Shown here one piece after another: positions 1 through 5,275 of a DNA stretch of 5,568 nt; within the stretch, counting starts at the first letter, position 1, and every line of letters begins with the position of its first letter. Under the pieces are notes generated by a model. The model was not told where the DNA came from and did no database searches. It saw only the letters and a program-made list of their open reading frames with translations. This stretch comes from Desulfobulbaceae bacterium. GTDB lineage: Bacteria > Desulfobacterota > Desulfobulbia > Desulfobulbales > Desulfobulbaceae. Position numbers and translations under genes: made by a program. Location: positions 1 to 5,568 of the forward strand of contig SKJK01000368.1 in the NCBI GenBank assembly GCA_007121995.1, in the 5' to 3' direction.

Positions 1-1
1 T

Positions 2-223
2 ATGATGACCCAGACCATCCAACAGATTCTCCAAACCCTCAAGGAACCTGATGGGCTGGATAATTTGAAAAGTCAATCGCAGCAACTCCTTCCATTTGGT
101 GGTCTACCGGGCCAGATGGGGGACAACCATCCCCCGGCTCCTGAACAAGAAAACCAACAGCAATTGATGCAGGAAATGGAACAGGCCATGGAGATGTTCA
201 AACAATTGATGCCAAGTAACTAA
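2..223 (+). CDS. Hypothetical Q/M-rich short protein, or C-terminal end of a longer gene
   Basis: I do not recognise this product. The frame is open from the window edge and ends at TAA 221-223. ATG codons lie at 2 and 5, giving up to 73 residues, but no upstream sequence is visible, so neither a ribosome binding site nor the true start can be judged. It may be the last part of a larger protein. The N-terminal third is polar with a short predicted helix. The middle is a Gly/Pro-rich linker containing LPFGGLPGQMG. The last 25 residues (QENQQQLMQEMEQAMEMFKQ and on) form an acidic, Gln/Met-rich stretch with high helical or coiled-coil propensity. There is no signal peptide, membrane segment or cysteine. 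It runs convergently towards nadB with 234 bp between the stop codons. That it is coding is plausible from composition and the clean stop; function is unknown. Confidence 0.45.
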   Translation: MMTQTIQQILQTLKEPDGLDNLKSQSQQLLPFGGLPGQMGDNHPPAPEQENQQQLMQEMEQAMEMFKQLMPSN

Positions 224-251
224 TCCGTTACCTACCACGGAATGTGCACCA

Positions 252-288
252 GTGTGGTCGAGCCGCCCTTCGGGGCGCTCGTCCGCAC
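252..288. terminator. GC-rich hairpin with TTCG loop, possible terminator or repeat-associated stem
   Basis: The arms 252-262 and 278-288 pair (gtgtggtcgag with ctcgtccgcac) with one G.U and one mismatch. An unpaired C263 follows, then a perfect CGCCC/GGGCG stem (264-268 with 273-277) closed by the loop TTCG (269-272). The hairpin lies between the convergent ends of the left-edge ORF and nadB, a natural place for a bidirectional terminator. No T-run follows on either strand, so it is not a classical intrinsic terminator. Half of it lies inside a dispersed repeat (261-314) and may be part of that element instead. Confidence 0.4.
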
Positions 289-314
289 GCCATCTTTATT
301 GCCCGTAACCGTCC
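261..314 (-). repeat. Dispersed repeat, copy A (inverted relative to copy B at 3984-4037)
   Basis: The reverse complement of 261-314 aligns without gaps to 3984-4037 at about 42 of 54 positions by eye. The best part is 290-314 against 3984-4008, with 23 of 25 identical. Both share the core ggacggttacggg followed by aat.aagatgg and, further on, aagggcgg. Both copies are intergenic, one on each side of the nadB-parAB block. The family is not one I can name; it could be a small interspersed palindromic element or a remnant of a mobile element. Confidence 0.65.
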
Positions 315-344
315 TGTAAAATTTACTTTAATTGAACGGTTACG
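304..344. repeat. Perfect 9-bp inverted repeat cgtaaccgt / acggttacg
   Basis: The arms are 304-312 (cgtaaccgt) and 336-344 (acggttacg), an exact reverse-complement pair around a 23-nt AT-rich loop. The loop contains its own small symmetric element (gtaaa-a-tttac). The left arm belongs to dispersed repeat copy A, and the same acggttacg core recurs at 3986-3994 in copy B. The right arm may mark the other border of the element. No function is assigned. Confidence 0.5.
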
Positions 345-457
345 AACAACAAAACTGACGCACGGATGATCACTCACGGATCAAGGTCAGTATCTACGGC
401 AGTATCGACAATCAATCTGGTTGGGAGAACACGACAAGCTCTTTGCCACCGTTCCTC

Positions 458-2059
458 TTATTGATTGAGCACGGTATCTTTCTTGAACTCACGATCGTTT
501 TTATCTGGATAATCAAGAATATAATGCAACCCACGCGATTCTCTGCGCTGGCTGGCACTCCGAACGATCAACTCGGCGACCACCGCTAGATTGCGCAACT
601 CTACCAGATCGGCGGTGAGCAAGTACTCGTGAAAATGTTCCCGAATCTCCCTGCACACGGAGTCCAAGCGGACCTGCATCAAATCCAATCGTTTTTGTCG
701 CCTGACTATGCCGACATAATTCCACATGAGTTGACGAACCTCATCCCAATTATGCTTAATCAGCACAGATTCATCCAAAACAGCCGCCCCTCCAGTCTGC
801 CAGTTCCGCACCTCTATGGTTTTCTGCTGCCTGATCGTTTGTATATTCTCCTGTAGCCACAGGCTGCCTCGGTGAGCAAACACCACCGCCTCCAGCAGAG
901 AATTGCTCGCCAGACGATTGGCTCCATGCAGCCCGGTGCACGCCGTCTCGCCAAAGGCGAACAAGTTATCCAGCGACGTTTTCCCCCATGCATCAACCAG
1001 TACTCCACCGCACATATAATGCGCCGCCGGCACTACAGGAATCGGTTGTAGGGTCAAATCAACACCGTACTGTTTACAGACAGCATAGATATTCGGGAAC
1101 CTGGTCACTAAAAACTCTGCTGGCTTGTGAGAAATATCAAGATACACACAATCCGCCCCGCTTGCCTTCATCTCGGCATCTATCCCCCTGGCAACTGCGT
1201 CCCTGGTGGCCAGATCGCCGCGATGGTCATATTTCGCCATGAACGGTTCCCCGTGCCTGTTGACCAGCACCCCCCCTTCTCCCCGAACCGCTTCTGAAAT
1301 GAGAAAATTCTTTGCTTCTCTATTAAAAAAACAGGTCGGATGAAACTGAACAAACTCCAGGTTCGCCACCCTTGCTCCAGCCCTATAGGCCATAGCAACT
1401 CCATCCCCGGTGGCGATATCGGGATTAGTTGTATACAGATAGACTTTTCCACATCCACCGGTACAGAGAACCGTCACTCCAGCCAACCTGCTTTCCACCA
1501 GACCGGTTGTCCTGTCAAGGACATAGGCACCCAGACACCTGTCACCCCCGCCCGGAACCTTGTTTTTTGTTTTTGAGGCCAAAAGCAAATCAACAGCCAA
1601 ATGGTTTTCCAAAACCTCGACATTGGGTGTCCTGGCGACCTGCTCCAGGAGTGCCCGTTCGATCTCCTTGCCGGTCAAATCCGAAGCGTGCGCCACTCTC
1701 CGTGCCGAATGCCCCCCTTCCATCCCCAGATCAAACCCCACACCACCTTCTCCTTTTTGAAACCTGACACCAAAATCAACCAACTCCCGCACCCGATCAG
1801 GTCCTTCCGTGGTCACAATACGGACAATCTCTTCATGGCAAAGCCCATCACCGGATTGCAATGTATCTGCAACATGTGCGTCAATAGAGTCCTCGACAGA
1901 AAGCACCGCAGCCACCCCACCTTGAGCCAGATTCGTGGCGGTGTCCGCTTTTTTTTTCTTGGTGACCAAGATCACGGTTGCAAACCTGGCCACCTTCAGG
2001 GCCAAGGAAAGCCCGGAAACGCCACTACCGATTATAAGCACATCACTGTATCTTGCCAT
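458..2059 (-). CDS. nadB: L-aspartate oxidase (NadB)
   Basis: This FAD enzyme oxidises L-aspartate to iminoaspartate, the first step of de novo NAD synthesis; quinolinate synthase NadA uses the product. The 533 residues match the family (about 530-540). Visible motifs, in order: the FAD-binding GSGVSG (11-16); NLAQGGVAA (43-51); MEGGHSARR (113-121); ATGDGVAMAYRAG then EFVQFHPT (216-242); EAVRGEGG (256-263); ATRD (284-287); AAHYMCGG (345-352); FGETACTGLHGANRLASNSL (369-388); and RESRGLHY near the C-terminus (506-513). H240, R286, H347 and R382 fall where the E. coli enzyme has its active-site His/Arg set, and EGGHS supplies the conserved Glu, so the enzyme looks intact. HPT and EGG motifs are shared with succinate dehydrogenase/fumarate reductase flavoproteins, but RESRGLHY, the length and absence of partner subunits favour NadB. 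The ATG has a GGAG ribosome site 7 nt upstream. nadA and nadC are not in the window. It is transcribed away from parA. Confidence 0.96.
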   Translation of the reverse strand: MARYSDVLIIGSGVSGLSLALKVARFATVILVTKKKKADTATNLAQGGVAAVLSVEDSIDAHVADTLQSGDGLCHEEIVRIVTTEGPDRVRELVDFGVRFQKGEGGVGFDLGMEGGHSARRVAHASDLTGKEIERALLEQVARTPNVEVLENHLAVDLLLASKTKNKVPGGGDRCLGAYVLDRTTGLVESRLAGVTVLCTGGCGKVYLYTTNPDIATGDGVAMAYRAGARVANLEFVQFHPTCFFNREAKNFLISEAVRGEGGVLVNRHGEPFMAKYDHRGDLATRDAVARGIDAEMKASGADCVYLDISHKPAEFLVTRFPNIYAVCKQYGVDLTLQPIPVVPAAHYMCGGVLVDAWGKTSLDNLFAFGETACTGLHGANRLASNSLLEAVVFAHRGSLWLQENIQTIRQQKTIEVRNWQTGGAAVLDESVLIKHNWDEVRQLMWNYVGIVRRQKRLDLMQVRLDSVCREIREHFHEYLLTADLVELRNLAVVAELIVRSASQRRESRGLHYILDYPDKNDREFKKDTVLNQ

Positions 2060-2076
2060 GGTTGACTCCGGTGCGA

Positions 2077-2098
2077 CAATGTTTCACGTGAAACATTG
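2077..2098. promoter_or_regulatory. parS: parS centromere site (ParB nucleation site)
   Basis: Positions 2080-2095 read TGTTTCACGTGAAACA, identical to the 16-bp consensus parS known for bacterial chromosomal ParB/Spo0J. The symmetry extends to a perfect 22-bp palindrome (caatg...cattg, 2077-2098). It lies 17 bp upstream of the nadB start codon and about 100 bp upstream of parA. In the family, ParB loads here as a CTP-dependent clamp and spreads onto flanking DNA. Its position suggests that ParB binding could also influence nadB and parAB transcription; that part is inference. Confidence 0.95.
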
Positions 2099-2127
2099 GT
2101 AAAAGTGGAAAAGAGAGCAGGTTGGTG

Positions 2128-2156
2128 TTCACTCAACAGGTGGAGTATAGTATACT
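2128..2156 (+). promoter_or_regulatory. Candidate sigma70-type promoter for parAB
   Basis: TTCACT (2128-2133, 4/6 to the -35 consensus) and TATACT (2151-2156, 5/6 to the -10 consensus) are separated by 17 bp. Transcription would start near 2163, about 38 nt before the parA TTG codon. An alternative pair is TTGGTG (2122-2127) with TATAGT (2146-2151), spacing 18. The call rests on sequence only. Confidence 0.45.
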
Positions 2157-2157
2157 C
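2143..2157. promoter_or_regulatory. 15-nt palindrome gagtata-g-tatactc in the nadB/parA divergent region
   Basis: Two perfect 7-bp arms flank a single central G. It overlaps the -10 elements proposed for parA and offers TATACT on the minus strand as well (complement of 2144-2149). On that strand, GTGAAA (complement of 2166-2171) could serve as a -35 at 16-bp spacing for nadB. If so, both divergent genes share this 15-bp core, and parS falls in the nadB 5' leader. It could equally be an operator for an unknown repressor or an autoregulatory site. Confidence 0.4.
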
Positions 2158-2200
2158 GCGCATTGTTTCACCAATAAAGAAGCAGAGGAGATAAAGAGTC

Positions 2201-2986
2201 TTGGATACAAAAGTTGTGGCCTTGGCCAACCAGAAGGGTGGTGTCGGTAAAACGACCACAGCCCTGAATCTTGCCGCCGTCCTCGCTGCAAAAGGAAAAA
2301 AAGTGCTCTTGGTTGATTCCGACCCACAGGGAAACGCTTCCAGTGGAGTCGGTGTTTTTAGAACCAACGGAGACAAAAATCTGTACAGCTGTTTTACGGG
2401 TGCCAAAGAAACCAAAGATTGTATCTTGACGACCAATCTCAAAAACCTCTCGGTATTGCCGGCCTCCATCGATCTTGTCGGAGTAGAGATCGAGCTGATC
2501 TCGCAAAATCAGCGCGAGAAAAAAATGCAGTCAATCCTTCGCCCCCTGCGAGGGGTCTATCATTATGTACTTATCGACTGTCCTCCTTCTCTGGGTCTAT
2601 TAACTATCAATAGTCTTACCGCTGCTGATTCGGTGCTTATTCCGCTTCAGTGCGAGTACTTTGCCATGGAGGGACTGGCACAATTGATCCAGACTATCCG
2701 CAAGGTTAAAAAAAACCTCAACAGAGGGTTGTATATCGAAGGATTGCTCCTGACCATGTACGACCGAAGAAACCGGCTGACTCATTCCGTGGCTAGTGAG
2801 ATCCAGAATCATTTTGGTGATCAGGTTTTCAGAACAGCTATCCCACGCAATGTGCGACTTAGTGAAAGCCCCAGCCACGGACAGACCATCATTGAATATG
2901 ATGCGCAATGCAGTGGTGCGAAGGCATACAAAGAATTAGGCAAAGAATTTTTGCAACGAACCAACAACAGGGCAGGAAGAGCATGA
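2201..2986 (+). CDS. parA: ParA/Soj chromosome partitioning ATPase
   Basis: This is a deviant Walker A ATPase that, with ParB bound at parS, drives segregation of the chromosome origin region. Dimerisation and nucleoid DNA binding are ATP-dependent; ParB stimulates hydrolysis. The 261 residues match the small chromosomal Soj type, with no N-terminal helix-turn-helix extension as in plasmid P1-type ParA. Motifs: the deviant Walker A KGGVGKTTT (12-20), with the signature lysine K12 and P-loop K18; Walker A' VDSDPQGNAS (38-47); Walker B VLIDCPPS (123-130); and late conserved IPRNVRLSESPSHG (224-237). The start is TTG at 2201, giving MDTKVVALANQKGG, the normal family N-terminus. A purine-rich GAGGAG lies at 2185-2190, a 10-nt spacing that is slightly long. 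The stop codon overlaps the parB start in ATGA at 2983-2986. Unlike the common mnmG-rsmG-parA-parB order, nadB lies upstream, divergently. Confidence 0.96.
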   Translation: MDTKVVALANQKGGVGKTTTALNLAAVLAAKGKKVLLVDSDPQGNASSGVGVFRTNGDKNLYSCFTGAKETKDCILTTNLKNLSVLPASIDLVGVEIELISQNQREKKMQSILRPLRGVYHYVLIDCPPSLGLLTINSLTAADSVLIPLQCEYFAMEGLAQLIQTIRKVKKNLNRGLYIEGLLLTMYDRRNRLTHSVASEIQNHFGDQVFRTAIPRNVRLSESPSHGQTIIEYDAQCSGAKAYKELGKEFLQRTNNRAGRA

Positions 2987-3867
2987 GCAGTAAAAATGTG
3001 CTCGGGCGAGGGGTGGGCGCTTTGCTTCCCTTGGAAAGTCCCGAAGAAGAAAGCAAGTTTTTTATGTGTGATATCGACAAGATATCTCCAAACCCAAATC
3101 AGCCTCGTAGTTATTTCGATGCTGAGAAATTGCAGGAACTAGCTGACTCTATCCGGGAAAAAGGGATTATCCAGCCTTTGCTGGTGACCCGAAGCCACGG
3201 GAACCGATACCACCTCATAGCCGGGGAACGGCGACTTCGTGCCGCCCGAATGGCCGAATGTGAAGAGGTCCCGGTGGTGGTCATGGATTCTGGTGGGGCC
3301 GAAGAAAGCCTTGAACTGGCATTAATTGAAAACATCCAACGTCACGATCTCAACCCCATTGAAGAAGCCATGGCCTATGGGAGACTGATCAATGATTTCA
3401 ACTTAACCCAGGAGGAGGTTGCCAGGAAAGTGGGGCGGCAACGATCAACGATCACCAATGTCATTCGACTCCTCAGTCTCCCACAATCACTCCAGGATGA
3501 TATTGCCCAGGGAATAATCAGCGAAGGTCACGGCAGGGTACTGTTGCGAGTCAAAGATCATCCCGAACAGATACAGGCAATCAGAGAAAAAATTGTCGAT
3601 GAAGGTTTGTCGGTGCGGGCCACCGAGCGACTTTGTGGAAAAAAATATCCAGCTCCACCGCCGCCTCATTCACGACAACAAACCAGTAACGGAGACCAGA
3701 CACCAGCTGAGTTATCTCACTCCTACCGCGCTGCGTTGACCACGCAATTGACCAACCAACTGAACACAAAGGTCCGTATTATCCAACAGGGGCAACGCGG
3801 GAAACTGGAAATCGAATATTATTCCAGTGACGATTTGGACCGTTTGGTAGGTCTGCTGTCCCGCTGA
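2983..3867 (+). CDS. parB: ParB/Spo0J chromosome partitioning protein
   Basis: This parS-binding CTPase clamp stimulates ParA and nucleates the segregation complex. I chose ATG 2983, which gives 294 residues. It sits in an ATGA overlap with the parA stop, has AGGA 5 nt upstream, and yields the typical N-terminus with LGRGVGALL (7-15), the ParA-contacting segment. An upstream in-frame ATG at 2908 would overlap parA by 79 bp and add non-family residues. Domain order: ParA-interaction segment; ParB/Srx nucleotide-binding domain with ISPNPNQPR (34-42), GERRLRAAR (81-89) and ENIQRHDLNPIEEA (116-129); helix-turn-helix LTQEEVARKVGRQRSTITNV (141-160); Pro-rich linker (about 222-242); and a C-terminal dimerisation domain ending LDRLVGLLSR. 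The matching perfect parS lies 890 bp upstream. Translational coupling to parA is expected. No clear intrinsic terminator follows; the REP-like inverted repeat starts 34 bp downstream. Confidence 0.96.
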   Translation: MSSKNVLGRGVGALLPLESPEEESKFFMCDIDKISPNPNQPRSYFDAEKLQELADSIREKGIIQPLLVTRSHGNRYHLIAGERRLRAARMAECEEVPVVVMDSGGAEESLELALIENIQRHDLNPIEEAMAYGRLINDFNLTQEEVARKVGRQRSTITNVIRLLSLPQSLQDDIAQGIISEGHGRVLLRVKDHPEQIQAIREKIVDEGLSVRATERLCGKKYPAPPPPHSRQQTSNGDQTPAELSHSYRAALTTQLTNQLNTKVRIIQQGQRGKLEIEYYSSDDLDRLVGLLSR

Positions 3868-3901
3868 CCGCAACAACTCGTTGACAATGCCAATTTGCCA
3901 A

Positions 3902-3983
3902 GATTAAGTATCGCGGGCATGGCCCGCTCCTGCAGGATCGGGTAGGCGGGATAGGAGCGGGCCATGCCCGCAAATACTTTATC
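3902..3983. repeat. Long inverted repeat of two REP-like units (BIME-like element)
   Basis: The arm 3913-3931 (gcgggcatggcccgctcct) is exactly complementary to 3953-3971, with a 21-nt loop between. The symmetry continues outwards, GATTAAGTAT (3902-3911) against ATACTTTATC (3974-3983), with one mismatch and small bulges. Each arm is itself a hairpin, GCGGGC-atg-GCCCGC, and carries the CGCTCCT tail typical of REP units in several proteobacteria. Two inverted units make a BIME-like structure. Known REP families are spread by RAYT (TnpA-REP, Y1) transposases; none is in this window. Placed after parB, it may stabilise the 3' end or stop read-through. No T-run follows, so it is not a standard terminator. 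Confidence 0.8.
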
Positions 3984-4037
3984 GGACGGTTACGGGTAAT
4001 GAAGATGGGATGCAAACGGAGGCCGCAAAGGGCGGTT
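3984..4037 (+). repeat. Dispersed repeat, copy B (inverted relative to copy A at 261-314)
   Basis: It matches the reverse complement of 261-314 at about 42 of 54 positions; the first 25 nt (3984-4008) match at 23. It starts directly where the REP-like inverted repeat ends, so the two may form one composite element. Copy A has a GC hairpin at the equivalent place, while here only a weak ccgc/gcgg pairing remains. Confidence 0.65.
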
Positions 4038-4049
4038 GCTGAAGGCGTA

Positions 4050-4077
4050 GTGTCAAAAAATTAACCGAATTTATAAA
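4050..4077 (+). promoter_or_regulatory. Candidate promoter of the CxxC/polyferredoxin operon
   Basis: GTGTCA (4050-4055, 4/6 to -35) and TATAAA (4072-4077, 5/6 to -10) with 16-bp spacing lie in the only strongly AT-rich part of this gap. A start near 4084 would give a leader of about 150 nt before the first ATG at 4237, long enough for RNA-level control. AT-rich DNA gives such matches by chance, so the call is tentative. Confidence 0.3.
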
Positions 4078-4136
4078 TTGATTACAACAAAATAAGTCCA
4101 AAACAAGAGTCCAGCCGTCACGGATTCAAGGTTACA

Positions 4137-4214
4137 GCCAGACCGCATTGGTAGCCTCCACCTCACCCCAACGGAGCGGTATGGCCGGCACTCTGGGCAA
4201 GAAATGCCCCGGAG
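4137..4214 (+). promoter_or_regulatory. Structured leader with two stem-loops, possible cis-regulatory RNA
   Basis: GCCAGACCGC (4137-4146) pairs with GCGGTATGGC (4176-4185) at 9 of 10 positions, enclosing a 29-nt loop. Next, CTC-GGGCA (4191-4199, skipping T4194) pairs with TGCCC-GAG (4205-4214, skipping C4210 and G4211) around the loop AGAAA. The AGCCAGACC string recalls the 3' box of cobalamin riboswitches, but I cannot find the other conserved parts of that class upstream, so I do not call one. The second stem ends 22 nt before the ATG at 4237 and would not mask the AGG ribosome site (4228-4230). Confidence 0.3.
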
Positions 4215-4236
4215 ACAAAAGCACAACAGGTCAATA

Positions 4237-4368
4237 ATGCGCAAAACACCGTTTTACCTCTTGTTGTTTTTTCTTGGTTTGTTTCTGACCGGAATCTTCC
4301 TTGATGAACCGATGCGTGTCCTCGAGCAAGCTCGGATCATTTGTCTTGCATGTATCGGTATCGGCTAG
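4237..4368 (+). CDS. Small membrane protein with C-terminal CxxC motif (CD1871A-like family)
   Basis: This is a 43-residue protein with one hydrophobic segment (about FYLLLFFLGLFLTGIFL, residues 6-22) preceded by a positive MRK start, so an N-in single-span topology is likely. A short charged stretch (DEPMRVLEQAR) is followed by the end IICLACIGIG, with Cys37 and Cys40 as CxxC. From memory, this layout, including the CIGIG tail, is that of the small CD1871A-type CXXC proteins, which often neighbour 4Fe-4S membrane proteins as here. The function of that family is not established; thiol redox or metal/cluster handling next to the polyferredoxin is inference. AGG at 4228-4230 sits 6 nt before the ATG. 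The stop TAG is 1 bp before the next gene's ATG, so translation is probably coupled. At under 50 codons it is easily missed, and a frame shadow of the next gene read from 4301 covers it. Confidence 0.78.
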   Translation: MRKTPFYLLLFFLGLFLTGIFLDEPMRVLEQARIICLACIGIG

Positions 4369-4369
4369 G

Positions 4370-5275
4370 ATGGAATCCATTAGAAAGTGGGTGCAAAGTA
4401 TAAGTTTTTTTTTAACCAACGGATATTGGGGGTTTCTTTTTTCCGGTACCATCTACCAGGGCCCCTTGAAAGTTCTTTGTTCTCCGGGCCTTAACTGTTA
4501 TTCCTGCCCTGCGGCAACCACGTTCTGTCCGATCGGCAGTCTGCAACAACTACTCCTTGGCCTGCGGCTTACTCTGCCCGCAGGCCAATTCTACCTTGGC
4601 GCCTATGTAGTTGGCTGCATGGGAATGCTCGGTGCACTTTGTGGCAGGATGATTTGTGGGTGGGTATGTCCTTTCGGTTTTTTTCAAGAACTACTCCATA
4701 AAATACCCACCCGGAAATTCGCAGTTGCCGCGTGGCTCAGGTGGGGAAAATATCTATTCCTGCTTCTTTTTGTCATTGTGTTGCCCCTGACCGTACTGGA
4801 CAGTTTTGCCATGGGAAAACCCTGGTTCTGTCAATTTATTTGCCCTGTCGGCACCCTGCAGGCCGGGATTCCTCTGGTCCTCATGCAACCAGATATCCGT
4901 AATGCTGTTGGCATACTCTATGTTCACAAATTAACAATACTTTTCCTTTTTATTGTCTGGTCGGTTTATAGTTATCGTCCCTTTTGCCGGACCACCTGTC
5001 CCTTGGGTGCTTTTTATGGTCTGTTCAATGGAGTCAGCCTGATTAGGTTGAAATTTAATAAAGATAACTGTACAAAGTGTGGGGCCTGTCACGCGATCTG
5101 CCCGGTGGACATTCGTTTCAACGAGACACCGAACAGCCGCGAGTGTATCGGTTGCTTGCAATGCAGCACCAAGGCTTGCCAGTTTAATGCCATCTCCCTT
5201 GAAATCGGAGGTTATGTCCTCAACTCGACTCCGCCTCCATCAAATAAACCCGTACAGCAGACACATTCGCCATGA
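4370..5275 (+). CDS. Polytopic 4Fe-4S membrane ferredoxin (NapH/NosR/CcoG-like)
   Basis: I chose ATG 4370, giving MESIRKWVQS and 301 residues. A frame open back to TTG 4301 would overlap nearly half of the preceding small gene. The ribosome site before 4370 is weak (AGG abutting the ATG), which fits coupling to the gene ending 1 bp earlier. Cysteine motifs: CSPGLNCYSCP with CPIG (37-56), CGWVCP (96-101), CQFICP (154-159) and CRTTCP (206-211). Two C-terminal ferredoxin clusters follow: CTKCGACHAICP (234-245), and CIGCLQC with C270 (259-270). Hydrophobic spans lie near 74-95, 125-143 and 185-200, with further weaker ones. The pattern is that of membrane 4Fe-4S proteins passing electrons between quinol and periplasmic or cytoplasmic acceptors (NapH, NosR C-terminal part, CcoG). 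The CSPGLNCYSCPAA start is characteristic of the subgroup found beside small CxxC proteins. No catalytic partner is visible, so the acceptor is unknown. The stop overlaps the next ATG (5272-5275). Confidence 0.87.
   Translation: MESIRKWVQSISFFLTNGYWGFLFSGTIYQGPLKVLCSPGLNCYSCPAATTFCPIGSLQQLLLGLRLTLPAGQFYLGAYVVGCMGMLGALCGRMICGWVCPFGFFQELLHKIPTRKFAVAAWLRWGKYLFLLLFVIVLPLTVLDSFAMGKPWFCQFICPVGTLQAGIPLVLMQPDIRNAVGILYVHKLTILFLFIVWSVYSYRPFCRTTCPLGAFYGLFNGVSLIRLKFNKDNCTKCGACHAICPVDIRFNETPNSRECIGCLQCSTKACQFNAISLEIGGYVLNSTPPPSNKPVQQTHSP

Larger units (their letters stand above)
3868..4236. other. 369-bp intergenic region with repeats, candidate promoter and structured leader
   Basis: I see no convincing gene here. 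From left to right it holds a short spacer, a long inverted repeat of two REP-like units (3902-3983), copy B of the dispersed repeat (3984-4037), and an AT-rich stretch with a candidate promoter (4050-4077). A GC-richer segment with two stem-loops (4137-4214) leads into the next operon. Frames across the inverted repeat on the minus strand stay open only because the repeat is GC-rich; they start without good ribosome sites and run over the parB end. Confidence 0.7.

Noticed and set aside
224..241. TCCGT/ACGGA 5-bp inverted repeat after the left-edge ORF
   Set aside because: The stem is too short and has no T-run, so it is not supported as a terminator.
370..468. Open frame of about 32 codons ending LGEHDKLFATVPLID just inside the nadB 3' end
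   Set aside because: The tail looks protein-like, but a stop lies immediately upstream (367-369), there is no start codon, and the alternative frame is equally open; too short to call a gene remnant.
1601..2065. 154-codon open frame on the + strand opposite the nadB N-terminal region
   Set aside because: It lies wholly antisense to a complete, motif-rich NadB, has no recognisable domain and is low-complexity in places; it is a frame shadow.
2908..2982. Upstream extension of parB to ATG 2908
   Set aside because: It would overlap parA by 79 bp and adds residues unlike the ParB N-terminus; ATG 2983 has an AGGA site and the LGRGVGALL segment directly after it.
3779..4015. 78-codon minus-strand frame across the parB end and the REP-like repeat
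   Set aside because: Its composition (Pro/Arg-rich) comes from the GC-rich inverted repeat, and half of it is antisense to parB.
4111..4140. tRNA T-arm-like string around cggattcaagg
   Set aside because: No TTCRA-type loop with proper flanking stem, no acceptor arm or anticodon arm could be built on either strand.
4137..4214. Cobalamin riboswitch as a firm call
   Set aside because: Only a partial AGCCAGACC-like box is present; the other conserved blocks expected upstream of it could not be found by eye.
4301..4369. Extension of the polyferredoxin to TTG 4301 or ATG 4304
   Set aside because: It overlaps the coherent 43-codon CxxC gene in another frame and adds residues (MNRCVSSSKLG...) that look like out-of-frame translation; ATG 4370 is 1 bp after that gene's stop.
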